Assembly (NCBI RefSeq): GCF_000002425.4
Contig: NC_037265.1
Location: forward strand, 12,852,330-12,916,329
Origin: Physcomitrium patens
Taxonomy: Eukaryota; Streptophyta; Bryopsida; Funariales; Funariaceae
Direction: 5' to 3'
Length of the DNA: 64,000 nt
Under the pieces are notes generated by a model. It worked only from the letters and a program-made list of their open reading frames with translations. It was not told the DNA's origin and searched no databases. Of this stretch, positions 22,199-34,082 are shown one piece after another. The position numbers and the translations under genes are program-made. Positions within the stretch are counted from its first letter, which is position 1, and every line of letters starts with the position of its first letter.

Positions 22199-22484
22199 TA
22201 TTGAAACATAGAAAGCAAACTCCACACAAGCAAGTTAGGACCAGCAAGGTTGCACTTTACAAATAGAATGTGGTATGAGATGATTCTTCCCATGCCAACC
22301 CTTTTCTTATATACTAGTACCAAGGTACCATGTGTTACAACCCATATGGGATATCTCTTAGGACCAGCCCTCTCCTTGTATTCTAAGGCACTATGGACCA
22401 GCAACTAACCTTGTAGGATATCCCTCATTACTCATATACTCTATTGACCATTAGCAACAACTAAATGAGTTCTTTCCTTCAACA
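22199..22484 (-). repeat. Copia K 3' LTR
   Basis: 286 bp; minus-strand start TGTTGAAGGAAAG, end TTTCAATA. The terminal TA instead of CA is shared with the other K LTR and with both copia F LTRs. Confidence 0.93.
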
Positions 22485-22502
22485 CTCCCACTTTGCTATT
22501 GG

Positions 22503-25500
22503 TCAATTAGCTATCAATCCTAATGCCTTACTCAATATGTTGTGTCTCTCTTTCACCAAGGCTTTTGTTAGCAAATCAGCCAACATGTCTTTGGTTTCAC
22601 AATACATCATATCAATAACTCCCATCTCTATCTTCTCTCTTATAAAGTGGTGTTGAATATCAATGTGCTTGGTTCTTGCATGATACTTTGGATTCTTTGC
22701 AAAAGCCAAACATCCTTGATTGTCACATCTCAATGGAGTGGCTTCCAATTGCACAAGTCCAATGTCTTCCAACAACAACCTCAACCAAATTGCCTCCATT
22801 GCTCCATGACTTGTTGCCATATACTCCGCCTCCATTGTGGACCTTGCAATGGTTGGTTGTCTCTTACAATTCCAAGATATGGCTCCCATTCCAACAAAGA
22901 ATACATAGCCCGTTGTTGATCTTCTATCATTTGTATCTCCAGCCCAATCCGCATCACAATATCCATGTAATGTAATATTGTTTCCTCCAAGACATAGTTT
23001 ATGGTTCAAAGAGCCTTTCAAGTACTTCATGATTCTTTTGATGGTTGCCCAATGCATATGACCTAGTTTTGCCATGTGTTGACTTACAACACTTACTGCA
23101 AATGCAAGATCCATCCTTGTACCCACCATTGCATACATGAGTGAGCCTACTGCTGCCTTGTATGGTATGCCTTGCATTTGATGCTCCACTTCAGCATATT
23201 CCTCATCCGTGAGCTTCATCAACTTCAAGTTGGCTTCCAAAGGAGTTCCAATGGGCTTGCAATCTTGCATGTTGAATCGTTTCAATACTTCTTCAATGTA
23301 CTTGCTTTGACTCAATGTGATGGTCTTTGATACTCTATTCCTTGTAAATTCCACACCCAAACAATAATGAAGCTCTCCCAAATCACTCATTTCAAACTCT
23401 TTCTCCAATTTCTTCTTCAACCAATCTAATTTTACCATGGTGTTGCTTAAGATGATTAAATCATCTACATAGAGGATCACAACCAGCAAGAAGTCCTTGG
23501 CTTGCAACACATACAAAGAATGGTCAGCTTCACTTCTTATAAAACCTTCCTTCAGAAAGAATGAGTCAATGCGTTGATACCATGCTCTTGGTGATTGCTT
23601 GAGTCCATACAATGACTTCTTCAACTTGCATACAAGGTTGGGTTTGTCTTGATCAATAAATCCTTGAGGTTGCTCCATGTAGATGTCTTCTTCCAATTCT
23701 CCATTCAAGAAGGCTGTCTTGACGTCCATTTGATGCATCTCCAAGTCTATTGATGCTCCAATTGGTACTATGGTTCTAATGGTAGTGAATTTGGCCACTG
23801 GAGCAAATGTCTCATTAAAATCCACTCCAGCAACTTGTGAGTAGCCTTTGGCAACCAATCTTGCTTTTTACCTCACAACATTGCCCATAGCATCTCTCTT
23901 GGTTCTAAACACCCACTTACATCCAATTGCTGAACGATTTGGTGGAAGTGGAGTCAACTCCCATGTCTTGTTGTCCATAAGAGATTTGTACTCTTCTTGC
24001 ATAGCAATCTCCCACTTCATTGCATCACCACACCTCATTGCATCACACAAAGTCAATGGATCATCAAGAAGAGCAACATTGGCCTCATCTTCACTTACTT
24101 GTGGAAAGATGTGGTTCTTCCACCATTCACCTTGTGGTCTTCTTTCACGTGTTGGATATCTTCTTTCATGCAAAGAAGATGAGCCTTCATGCACCTCTTG
24201 CTGCCTTCTATGGCTCATACACTTCCTTCTCTCATTCATTGGTTGATATTCTTCATCTTCATTCTCTTCATTGTCCTTGTTCTATCTTGCTGGAATTGAA
24301 GTCTTTATAGAGTTGGGCTCTTCTTCAATGATATCTTCATTTCCATCTTCACTTTGAAAATGCTCTTCTTCATCTTCTTCTTTGTTTGCTGAAATTGAAG
24401 ATGTGTCCACAAACACACCACTACTCCCACTTGGACACATCTCCCACTTTTCACTTGCACTCTTATACTCCAAGAACTCTACATCATGACTTTTGATGAT
24501 CTTTTTGGTATCTAAACACATGAGCCTATATGCCTTGGTGCCTTCACAATATCCAAGGAATGCACATCTTGTGCCCTTTGCATCAAGTTTGCCTCTCATA
24601 CTATCTGGAACTTTAGCATATGCAATGCATCCAAAAATCCTCATATGAGATAAACAAGGTTTCTTACCAGTCCAAGTTTCTTCGGGAGTCATTCCTTCAA
24701 GTGCACTTGTGGGACACCTATTTCTTGTATATACGGCATTTACCACAGCTTTCGCCCAATACTCATATCCAAGCTTTTGAGCATGAATCATACTCCTTAC
24801 CATCTCCACAATGGTGCGATTTCCTCTTTCAGCAACTCCATTTTGTTGTGGGGTATAGGGAGTGGAGGTTTGTCTTGCAATGCCTTCATGCTTCAATAAC
24901 TCATCAAAGTCTTTGGACAAATACTCACCTCCATTGTCCGATCACAGCACCTTAATCTTGTGCTCACATTGCTTTTCCACAAGTGCTTTCCACTCCTTAA
25001 ACTTAGTAAAACACTCACTTTTGGCCTTGATGATATAAATCCATACCTTCCTTGAAAAGTCATCAATAAATGTGACAAAATATCTTGCTCCACTCATAGA
25101 TGGTGTTTTCATGGGTCCACAAACATCCGAATGCACAAGCTCCAGCAATTGATTTGCTCTTGTTGCAATTCCACTAGGAAATGGTGTCCTATGTTGTTTG
25201 CCTTGAATGCAACTTTCACAAGATAGATTCATAGTAGAATGGCCAAGGTCTAAGCCACTTACCATGGATTGAAGCTCCTTCATGCTTTTGGCATTCAAAT
25301 GTCCAAGTCTTTGATGCCAAATGCCCACCTTATCTTCATTTGATGGAAATTCAGCAAAAGCAGCAACCTCTACTCCATTGATGCGCTTGCAATTGATAAT
25401 ATAGAGATTGCCATCTCTAATCCCTTTTGCTACTTCTTTGCCTTCCATGGTTCTCACAAAACATCCATTCATATTGAATTGTACTTTGCACCCATGACTT

Positions 25501-26567
25501 ACAAGTTTACTCACCGAAAGGAGGTTCTTCTTCATCTTTGGCACATGCAACACATCCTTGAGTGTGATCCTCTTGCTTATGCCCTTGACCACTACTTCTA
25601 CTACAATGGTGCCCATTCCAATGGCTTGTACCATACCATTATCACCTAATCAAACCTTAGTTGCTGGAATTGGTTGATAAGTGTTAAATGGACACTTGTA
25701 TGGAGTCATGTGTTTGGTACATCCAGAATCCACGATCCATTTGCTCATATCAAGCATGGAAGAAGTTTGTTTTTCCATGAATGCAAAGTCATCACCTCCA
25801 TGGTCATGAAAAGCATTATTGGCATTCTCTCTTTCTCCTCTCTTTGCCTTGAAACAATTTCTAGCAAAATGTCCTGGTTTTCCACAAATATAACAAGTTT
25901 TGGAAAGATTATGTTGAATGAAAGTACTTGCCTCACTTGGTCTCGTGAATAGTGCTGATTGCTCTCCAATGGACTCCTTTTGCTTTCTTTTGGTCACTTC
26001 ATGGGCTAGTCTTGCCGTGACATAGTCCAAAGTAAGATCTTTTCTTGAAATTGACTCCAATGCCACAATGAGGGAGGAATAGGAGTCCGGAAGGCTTGAG
26101 AGCAATGTCATCACAACATCTTCTTCAGGTAAAGGCTTGTCAATAACAGCAAGTTGGTTTGCAAGTGCTTTTACCTTATTCACATGAGCCATGAGATCTT
26201 CACCTTCTTCCATCTTCACGGTGAAGAATTTTTGCCTTGACCATAGTACATTGGAGAGATTTCTACTCTCATAGACGTTGCAAAGAGTCTTCCATGCCTC
26301 TGCTGCCCCTTTGCAAGAAATGACATGAGCAAAGTTGCTCTCATCTAAATTGGTGGCAATTATGCCAAAAGCCTTCTTTTCTCGTCTTTTGAACTCCTTA
26401 TGCTCCTTGATGCTTGCCTCTACCCCAGGTGCCTCTTCCTCCTCACATACAATCTCCCAAAGATCCAATGACGCCAAAAGTAGCTCCATTTTGGCCTTCC
26501 AGTGGTGAAAGTTGTCACCTTTGAACTTTTCAACCATTCTCAAGCTATCACCCTCAAAAGATGCCAT
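22503..26567 (-). pseudogene. Copia K gag-pol polyprotein with four premature stops
   Basis: A single frame of 1354 codons runs from ATG 26567 to the stop at 22503 without any frameshift. Stops interrupt it at 25650, 24942, 24282 and 23868. At least two look like TGG to TGA or CGA to TGA changes. Domains in order: gag with the CYICGKPGHFARNC zinc knuckle (about 25890-25850); protease WIVDSGCT (about 25740); integrase HHCC (HQRLGHLNA ... CESCIQGK) and core with HSDVCGPM, SDNGGEY and GVAERGNRT; reverse transcriptase with KTAFLNG and the catalytic LYVDDLIIL (about 23480); RNase H ending STMEAEYMA and KHIDIQHHFI. This order (integrase before RT) defines Ty1/copia. The proteins copy the element RNA into DNA and integrate it. 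Confidence 0.93.
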
Positions 26568-26980
26568 CTCAAGCTACACGTAGGTCCAAAAAAATCTTGA
26601 TTTGGAGTTGTAATGGAGAAGATATCACTACTCAAAGATCGCTGAACCACAAACCCAGAATTCGCTGTTTTGCAACTTTTTGTAAATTATGAGTCCAAAT
26701 CACGTCTAAATGGTGGAGAATGAATTGTAAAGTAATTCTATGGCTCTCGTAAGTCTCCCTAACATCACTCCACTCAAAATGACTCACTATTTCATAAAAC
26801 TTTCAAACACTAGTGTTACTTCAGCAAAGACACTATCAAGGTCTTGCACAAAACTCATATACTCACAAATCCACGAGCAATGACTTCAACAACACACTAG
26901 CAACAGTCTACCATAAGATCCCAACCACCAAAGTAAGCAACAAAGAAATAATGCAAGAACAACTTACTTGGTAAGAGAGT

Positions 26981-26994
26981 GTGGGCCCATAACC
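26981..26994 (-). promoter_or_regulatory. Copia K primer-binding site, initiator tRNA-Met anticodon-arm type
   Basis: The minus strand directly after the 5' LTR reads GGTTATGGGCCCAC. Its complement GTGGGCCCATAACC matches the anticodon stem and loop of plant initiator tRNA-Met (from family knowledge), not the tRNA 3' end. Drosophila copia and yeast Ty5 use such a half-tRNA primer. Copia F has the decayed equivalent GTTTATGGATCCAC at 47185-47198. Confidence 0.75.
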
Positions 26995-27280
26995 TATTGA
27001 AACATAGAAAGCAAACTCCACACAAGCAAGTTAGGACCAGCAAGGTTGCACTTCACAAATAGAATGTGGTATGAGATGATTCTTCCCATGCCAACCCTTT
27101 TCTTATATACTAGTACCAAGGTACCATGTGTTACAACCCATATGGGATATCTCTTAGGACCAGCCCTCTCCTTGTATTCTAAGGCACTATAGACCAACAA
27201 CTAACCTTGTAGGATATCCTTCATTACTCATATACTCTATTGACCATTAGCAACAACTAAATGAGTTCTTTCCTTCAACA
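26995..27280 (-). repeat. Copia K 5' LTR
   Basis: 286 bp, equal in length to 22199-22484 with four differences by eye. Flanked outside by the CCAAT duplication. Confidence 0.93.
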
Positions 27281-27781
27281 CCAATTTTACAAACGGGATC
27301 AAGCCAATTCCAGAACCAATTCCACCAGTATCAAGACTTGAACACTGAAATAGAAGATGAAGAAGTGGAGGAGGAGGTTATCAATTTGAAGCCTGGCGCA
27401 CCAATATCAATGGAAGAAGCCAATGATGCGGCAATTTAGGAAATCGGTTACGCCTGTATAATACATAAACCCGGGACGGGTTTTTTCTATATTGGTGGGG
27501 AGGAGGAACGAGTGGTCATTACGTGCTGAAGTGACGGCGCAAGTATTATGATGGGAATTGTAACATGGGTAATAATGCGATTAAGACAGGAAGTGTAATA
27601 CAGAGGCTGTTACAAAGATCCTAATAGGCTAGGCATCAAGAGCACGTCAGAGTACATCAATTCAGGAAGAGAAACATGGTAGAAGTTAGGAGTAGGACTC
27701 TATTTTTGCATTGTTTACATTGCAAATTTTGTGAGCTGTATTCCCGAGTGTGAGTTTAGAGTATTGTTGTGAGTAGAAGAG

Positions 27782-29458
27782 ATGGTGATTCGTAAGAAGA
27801 GGACAGCTACGAGAGATGAGAGACAGCGTTCAATCAGGTCGAAGGGCGAAATGCCACCAATAGAGTGTGTTATAGTGACCAATATGGAGTCGATAGCTAT
27901 GGACATCTTTTGGTCGCAGAAGAGACAGAGAGAGTTTTGCATGGTGCAGATGTATGGATTTTTGAAGTTTTCGCAAAAGCTGCCACCAATTGACATAACA
28001 TTGGTAACAAAATATTTGAAGAACTATGATCCGGAAGATGGGTCCAGTGTGGCGCATGGCAGAATTATTGGTATAGATGAGGTGGTGTTGAACAAGGTAT
28101 TATATCTTCCCATGGATGAATTGCCAATATCGAGAGTTCTGGAGTTTGATTTTGTTCCAAGCAACTACTTCAAGTCGGGAAATGAAGCATTTGAGAAGAG
28201 TTAAGGGTGAAAAACAGCGGATGCGTTTTCGCAAGAGCTAGTAGAATGGATGCGGTTTGTGCAGAAGAGATTAGGATTGAATCAGCATACGACATATATA
28301 TCGAAAAGATTGTTATTTTTGGCAATTGCTATGTTGGAGGGGATGGTCTTCAATTGGACAGCATATGTTGCAACAAGGATCCATGCGGAATTGGACACGA
28401 AGAGGAAAACAAGGAAGGTTACCACGTTGTTGTGTTCCAATTACGTGGGTAGCGCCATTAAGTATCAGCTGCAGCAACTAGTATTGGTGGCGAGATCGGG
28501 ACCTGTAGCGACGGAGACAAGACCGGAGCCAGTACCAATACCATCAACACCAGTAGAAGGAGCGCCGATAGCAGAATGCAGTCAAGTTAGGAATCGCGAT
28601 CGGACCAATGCGAGTTCATCATCAACAAAATTGGTCCCCCCTAGCACCAATAGGGCAGAAGCAACACCGATACCAGTGCAGTATTTTCAACGGGTGGATT
28701 CATTGGGAGGTAGTCAGCAGGCAGGAGAGCTTAAGGAGTTGATCTCAGCACAGATTAACCAGCTGCATTTGGCAGTTGTAAGGATGGACAACGAGCTGAG
28801 TCTTCGACAGAAATTGGAGGACAAGAACAAGATTTTGGAGAAGCAACAGCAGAAGATCGAGGATTTACAATGCGTTTCAGTAACGGACGCCCTCAAGTAT
28901 GCTAAATTGGAGCACCAGGTCAAGGAGAGAGAAGGGGAATAGACCAGGCAGCACAAGATGATGAAGACTCTGGCGGAGCTTAACAAGCAGGAATGTATTG
29001 AGTTGCGGAACCAGTGTCAGGAGAAAATGAATTGGGCGGAAGAATTGGCGGCCGAGAAGACTAAATCGGAGGACGATTTACGTAGGCAGTCGGAGAGTTC
29101 AAAAGTGGAGAACGAGACGTTAACACTCCGGATTCAGGAATTGGAAGCCGAGGTGTCTACATTGAACAAGCAGAAGAAAGCAGCCAATCCCGCCAGTACA
29201 TCGTCAGGAGAACCGGAGATACAAGTGCATGTACTCAAAGAACAGCTGAAGGAGTGAGACAACCAAATCGCATTATTGGAATCTCAAGTGCGTACATTAG
29301 GAGCGTTGAACGAAGATCTGACAGCCAAACTTAAAGAGGAGCAGGCAGAAGAGGGAGAGGAAGACGAAGCCAACCCAATAGCGAAGCATATTGGAACAGA
29401 ACAAGGCGAACAATAAATTCAAGAATTGGAGGAAGAAGATGATGTGCAAATGTTGTAA
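27782..29458 (+). pseudogene. Element J ORF2, globular plus coiled-coil protein with internal stops
   Basis: One frame of 558 codons from ATG 27782 to the stop at 29456-29458. It is interrupted by stops at 28202, 28208, 28940, 29255 and 29412, with no frameshift. Codons 1-240 look globular (MVIRKKRTATRDERQRSIRS; HGRIIGIDEVVLNKVLYLP; LVEWMRFVQKRL). That layout is reminiscent, by feel only, of domains annotated as putative plant transposon protein. A Pro-rich linker follows (about codons 240-290, PVPIPSTPVEG). Codons about 310-540 are heptad-rich (KNKILEKQQQKIEDLQ, ELEAEVSTLNKQKK), ending in an acidic tail. No polymerase or integrase motif. Base composition is higher in G+C than ORF1. Confidence 0.55.
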
Positions 29459-29498
29459 AATTGGTGTAGATTGGTGTTTGTGAGGATGCTCCACAACT

Positions 29499-29511
29499 AG
29501 GAGTGGGACTA
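29499..29511 (+). promoter_or_regulatory. Element J polypurine tract
   Basis: TAGGAGTGGGACTA-like purine-rich stretch directly before the 3' LTR, the expected place of the plus-strand primer. Confidence 0.5.
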
Positions 29512-30227
29512 TGTAGAATTGGTAATTGGTCTTCAAAACCCCGTACCAATTCTTTGTTGGTAAAATCTGGAATTGGTCGGATGGTTACCAATTGGTATTG
29601 GTAGGAATTGGTAGTTAGCGGGAAAAGCGGTTAACAGGCCAAAATACGTATCTTTTGGAATCTGTTAACTGCCATGTCAGTTGAGTAGGATAAGTGGGTT
29701 GAGGAAGATGACCTCTGGGCCAGACTTGTGAGTCTTAGAGCCGGGGTATGCTTGGGTGCTACCTCTATTTTTTCTATTTCTTTCCTTTTGTATTTTGATG
29801 TTTCGTTGTGTTTATAAAGAGAAGTTTATGAGAATTATGTGTTGATCACAGTGTTACAGTGAATGCTGTATTGGACCAGAATTGGTTCTATACATTGCTC
29901 ATGAAATAGTGTTATAGATTGAGAGATGATAGTTTGAAAATGATTGAATGACCATTGAGTTGGAAAATATAAATAAAGTTAGAATTACAGAGAATTGATA
30001 AGAAATTGAGAATGTTGTAATTGAAGTTATTAAATTAGACATGGTACTGAAGAATTAATATTATACAATTCAGTGATTGGGAATTAACTTATTGAATATC
30101 AAATGATTATATTCAATTAATGGTGACCTTAACAATTAACTCATGCGACAGTTCTTTCCCTTGTGTTTGAACCGATTTAAACTATACTTAATTCAGAAAT
30201 TATGGCAATTCGGATTTCCTGATTACA
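29512..30227 (+). repeat. Element J 3' LTR
   Basis: 716 bp, same length as the 5' LTR with about ten differences by eye, followed by the GTCAT target duplicate at 30228-30232. Confidence 0.92.
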
Positions 30228-30232
30228 GTCAT

Positions 30233-30949
30233 ATTCCATGGAGATGAACACACAAGTTCTTTACCTAGCCATGTAATCTCCAACTAGGAGCAATTTTGAG
30301 GGACGGATAAATGATAACTACTTGGATTCAACAGAATCCAAGACTCTCTCATTTCCCTCAACTCATTGAAATAGAAGACTCTCACTAAGACATTGCAAAC
30401 TGGATCAACACATAGTTTCAATCACTCACAAAAAGACAATAGCCCCAACTGAGTAAGGAAAAAACATCATCAAAAAGATAGGATAAATACAAAGGATCTA
30501 TGTTTAAAGAACATGGAGTTGGCAACATAGATCAATATGAAAGAGTTGTGAGGAAGGGAATCTTCACCTAATACATTGGAGTTCTTAGATATGAACAAAC
30601 AAAATAAAGTAAAGAATGACTAAAATGCGCAATTGCAAAAAATGATGAATCTCCTAAACAAATCAAAAGTAATTCTACTAAATGAAGGGATTAGGGCAAT
30701 TACAAATTCTCAATATGTTCATAAGAAATCCATGAAGAGAGACAAGGCTTCAAATGCTTTGATATAGATTAAGACAAATGTAGAAGATCCTTGTGATGAG
30801 AGTAATATTGCAAAAAGAGGTCCTTTGAGCATAGACTTGATACTCATAGAGACAATTGAAGAGTTAACACCAAATCCTTTAATGATTCCAGTACAAAGAT
30901 AATACAAGTAGTGTCGTATAATGTGAATTCTTACTTGAAAATATATCAG
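30233..30949. other. AT-rich sequence right of element J, no gene seen
   Basis: No long ORF or recognised domain. Joined to 18689-19249 it is the sequence into which element J inserted. Confidence 0.4.
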
Positions 30950-31760
30950 GCACATAATTATGGAAAGTAAATAGAAAATGTATTAAGAATATTCTATGAA
31001 GTCTAATAGAATTTTAAATAAATTCTAAATAATCTTGAACAACTTTAATGAAATTTTAACCAATTCAAAAGAAATTTAATAGAAGTTACAAAAAAAACAT
31101 AAAGAAGTCATAAATTAGCTTCAAAGAAAAATAATAAAGAAATCTTAAAAAAATAAAGAAATAAAAACCTTAAAGAAATAAAAATAACCTTAAAAAATAA
31201 TAAAATAAAAATATTTTAAAAAACAATAAAAGATCTTAATGAAATAGTAAAAATAAAAATCTTTAATAAATCCTAAATAAAGCTTAAATAAATCCTAACC
31301 AAATCTTAATGGAATCTTAAATAAATCCTAATAAAACTCAAATAATCCTAAATAATCTTAACAAAATTCTAAAAATAATTCAAAATCCTAAATAAAATTT
31401 TAATGAAATCTTGATAAAATATTAACCAAATTTTAATCAAATTCTAAAAAAATCTTAAATTCCATCCAAATCTTAATCAAATCCTAAATCTTAACCAAAC
31501 TTTAATCAAATCCTAAACAATTCCAAAAAAGCCTAAGTAAATGGTAATCAATTACTATAGCTGTTTTAAAACCTCAATAAATATTAATTAAATTATTGAT
31601 CTTAATTAAAATTTTACTTAGATTTCAATATATATACAATTAATAAGCATACAATATTTAAAGAAAATCAAATTCACCAATTGAAAGAAAAACTCTCAAA
31701 ACCTCTCAAATGTTGGCCACCTTCTTTTTCCAACTTGAATATTGATCTTCCAACAACAAT
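30950..31760 (-). repeat. AT-rich repeat related to 1-565, opposite strand
   Basis: Long runs of AAATCCTAAATAAATCTTAA-like units, the reverse complement of the GGATTTAGGATTTGG units at 120-280. The match extends beyond the simple units: ACCTCAATAAATATTAATTA...TTGATCTTAATTAAAATTTT pairs with the reverse complement of about 90-135. Boundaries are uncertain. Confidence 0.45.
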
Positions 31761-32543
31761 TTATCTTTGCTGAACTATTCAATTGTTTCAAAATTTTATT
31801 AGAGTATAGATTTTTAAGCCTAAATTCCTCTCACCAATTTTTACTTTTATTAAACTAATAAATATTTTAAGATCACAAAAACCCTCATTGACCCTAAATT
31901 TCAATTATTTGACACTATGATCTACAAAAACTCTCACAACCTTCAATCCAACTCCTCAATTGACATCAAATTTTTTAAACATTTAAAACAAGCATAGTAA
32001 CAAATTGATAAATTTTCATCCATTAATATGCTATGGCACTTACAAAATCATCAAATTTATAATCTTCTTTTTATTTCTTAAAATCTAAATCCATCAAATA
32101 CATCTCTCACTTTGAAAAGCCTTCAAAATCTCAATACATCTTCAAATCACATAAAAATTAACTTTCACAAATCTTTCTAAAAGTGTTCTTCTAAATACGA
32201 CTCTTCAATCAACTCAAAAACCTTAGAGTTGCCATAGGTGCATGGTTTTGTGTCTTAGGATTTGATTTTGACCTTGGTTTGAAATTTTTCCTTTCTACAT
32301 ATGAATTCTTTATATTTTGAGGTAATTATTGCTAAAAACCTATTTTAAATTTCTTCTTAAAAATACCTATATCAATTACATATTTTATTTATTTTGATTT
32401 CTTTTTTATATTTTAGTGTATATAAAATAAAAGAAAATCTCTTTTTTTAAAAATGTAGCATTAGCATTTATTAATTTTTACTATATCCTTGTCTATTATT
32501 TATTTTTTGAAGATAATTTATTAAAATATTTTTATTTAAGCTC

Positions 32544-32586
<43 letters not shown>

Positions 32587-33345
32587 ATCATATAGTTGTA
32601 TTAGCAAATGATAATAGAAGATTATTGTTAAAAATACCAAGTATCTACTTGTAGATCTTAATTAATCATCAAGGTGCTCAGCCAAATATAGATCTTAACA
32701 AAAGAAACTTATCTTAGTCAATTTTGATGGACATTAACATAGAAACCAATAGCAGAATAATTGGACATTCTCATCTGGCCTACCAATCTATAAGAGAGAC
32801 GTTGTTAAAGGAGACATTCCAATCTCCTAGAGTACCAACAAAAATAATATGCAAATTGCCAAGGCTGAATCATGAAATGATGGCTTATTTAGCTTCATTT
32901 TTCATAGAGTGGCTTTACAACCAAAAATTAGTGATAGAGTTGGCCCCACTCTTGATACTAAATAGGCTATTGAGTAAGACTATTACACAACAAAATCAAA
33001 GATTGAATTCAAATAAGCATCTTTACTCATACATAATTGCATAGTAAGAAAAAGATGGGGACTTATAGGCAATGACAGCAATCTTTGACTAGTACAAATT
33101 ATGTCCCTAATTCCTCAATTTTGATTAATAAAACTAGCCATTTTAATACAAAACATTTAAGACCTAAATGACTTAGTAAAAATTAAGATAATTAGAAATT
33201 ACCTCTACCAAAGACAACTCAAAATTGAGATAGTTTGCATCTAGAAACACGAGTTTCATAGACCAATATTAGTGTTTGTGGAAAACCAACTTTGGCCAAG
33301 TATAAGCTCTTATGTATAGAACGGAGATATGAAATATAATCATAA
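31761..33345. other. AT-rich stretch with (TA)n and one small ORF
   Basis: A (TA)n microsatellite occupies 32547-32583. A 106-codon ORF at 32724-33044 (plus, MMDINIETNSRIIGHSHLAY) shows no recognised motif; its pattern hints at a degenerate retroelement gene. Nothing else is supported. Confidence 0.35.
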
Positions 33346-33866
33346 TGTGTCTCCGACATATACATTTACTCCAATAGTTATTCATATAATTAGATAGAAG
33401 TAAATAAATATAGATTAATTTCATAAAGTCTTTTAGAAAAGCTTCTTAGAAGCTTCATAAATGTGGTTTTGGACTTTAAAATATTTATAGGATAGAAACT
33501 TGGTCAATAAGTTAATTACATGTTGGTAGCTTGTTGAACAAGGTAACTATGTGGCACATACATAGATAACTTGCCTTACAAGTTAAGACATGTAGCTAGC
33601 AAAGACAATATGTTTTGGAGATCCTATAGGATATTGCCACATAGCTCATAGTTAAGAATATATATAGAGGCAAGAGTGAAGCCTTCTTCACTCTTGTCAA
33701 TTTTGTTTTAGTCTTTAATCTTGTTTCAAGACTATCTAGTCTTTTTATTTTTGGTAATAGCCATTCTAATTAATATTACATTACCTTTTGAGTAACTTTC
33801 TAGTTTTCTTCAGTGACACAAGAGTGTATCAAGGATTTTTTTTTTTTGAGATTCATGTTCCTGACA
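33346..33866 (+). repeat. G1 5' LTR of copy H
   Basis: Strongly diverged G1 LTR starting TGTGTCTCCGACATATACA and ending CCTGACA. The element interior begins GTTTGACAAGAATGCC, matching GATTGACAAGAGTAC after the LTRs of D. A poly(T) run occurs near 33838. Confidence 0.75.
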
Positions 33867-34082
33867 GTTTGACAAGAATGCCAATATATTGTTTTTGTCT
33901 TGTTTTAGAAGTGAGTAGATTATCCCACTTCTATTATTGTATTTTAAAGGTTGCAGATTATCCACCTTTAAACAAAAAAATCTTTTTTTTAACATTGATC
34001 TTTTCTTTAAAGAGAGTAAATTATCCCTCTTTGTGAAATTTTTTATTAGAGTTTGTTGATTACCTTCTTCTAATTTAACTTT

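Larger units (their letters stand above)
22199..27280 (-). mobile_element. Copia K: young, nearly intact Ty1/copia element
   Basis: 5082 bp, with two 286-bp LTRs (22199-22484 and 26995-27280) that differ at four positions by eye (about 1.4%). It has a perfect target duplication CCAAT (22194-22198 and 27281-27285), a polypurine tract (minus-strand AGTGGGAG at 22485-22492), a primer-binding site at 26981-26994 and one gag-pol frame. It lies inside element J. Four premature stops make this copy defective. Its proteins closely resemble those of copia F, but the LTRs differ. Confidence 0.93.
19250..30227 (+). mobile_element. Element J: non-autonomous LTR retrotransposon with two coiled-coil ORFs
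   Basis: LTRs of identical length (716 bp) bound the element at 19250-19965 and 29512-30227. They differ at about ten positions by eye (about 1.4%) and are flanked by a perfect target duplication GTCAT. A primer-binding-like site follows the 5' LTR and a purine tract precedes the 3' LTR. Without copia K the element is about 5.9 kb. It encodes no protease, RT, RNase H or integrase that I can find, only two long ORFs. It must therefore be mobilised in trans, like LARD-type elements. Confidence 0.85.

Noticed and set aside
22465-25952. Many plus-strand ORFs across 22.4-26 kb
   Set aside because: They are antisense shadows of the copia K polyprotein.
32547-32583. (TA)n tract as a functional origin or matrix attachment signal
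   Set aside because: A plain microsatellite; AT-richness alone does not support a function.
32724-33044. 106-codon ORF as a host gene
   Set aside because: No family motif, no splice context, and it sits in repeat-rich sequence; left as unassigned.
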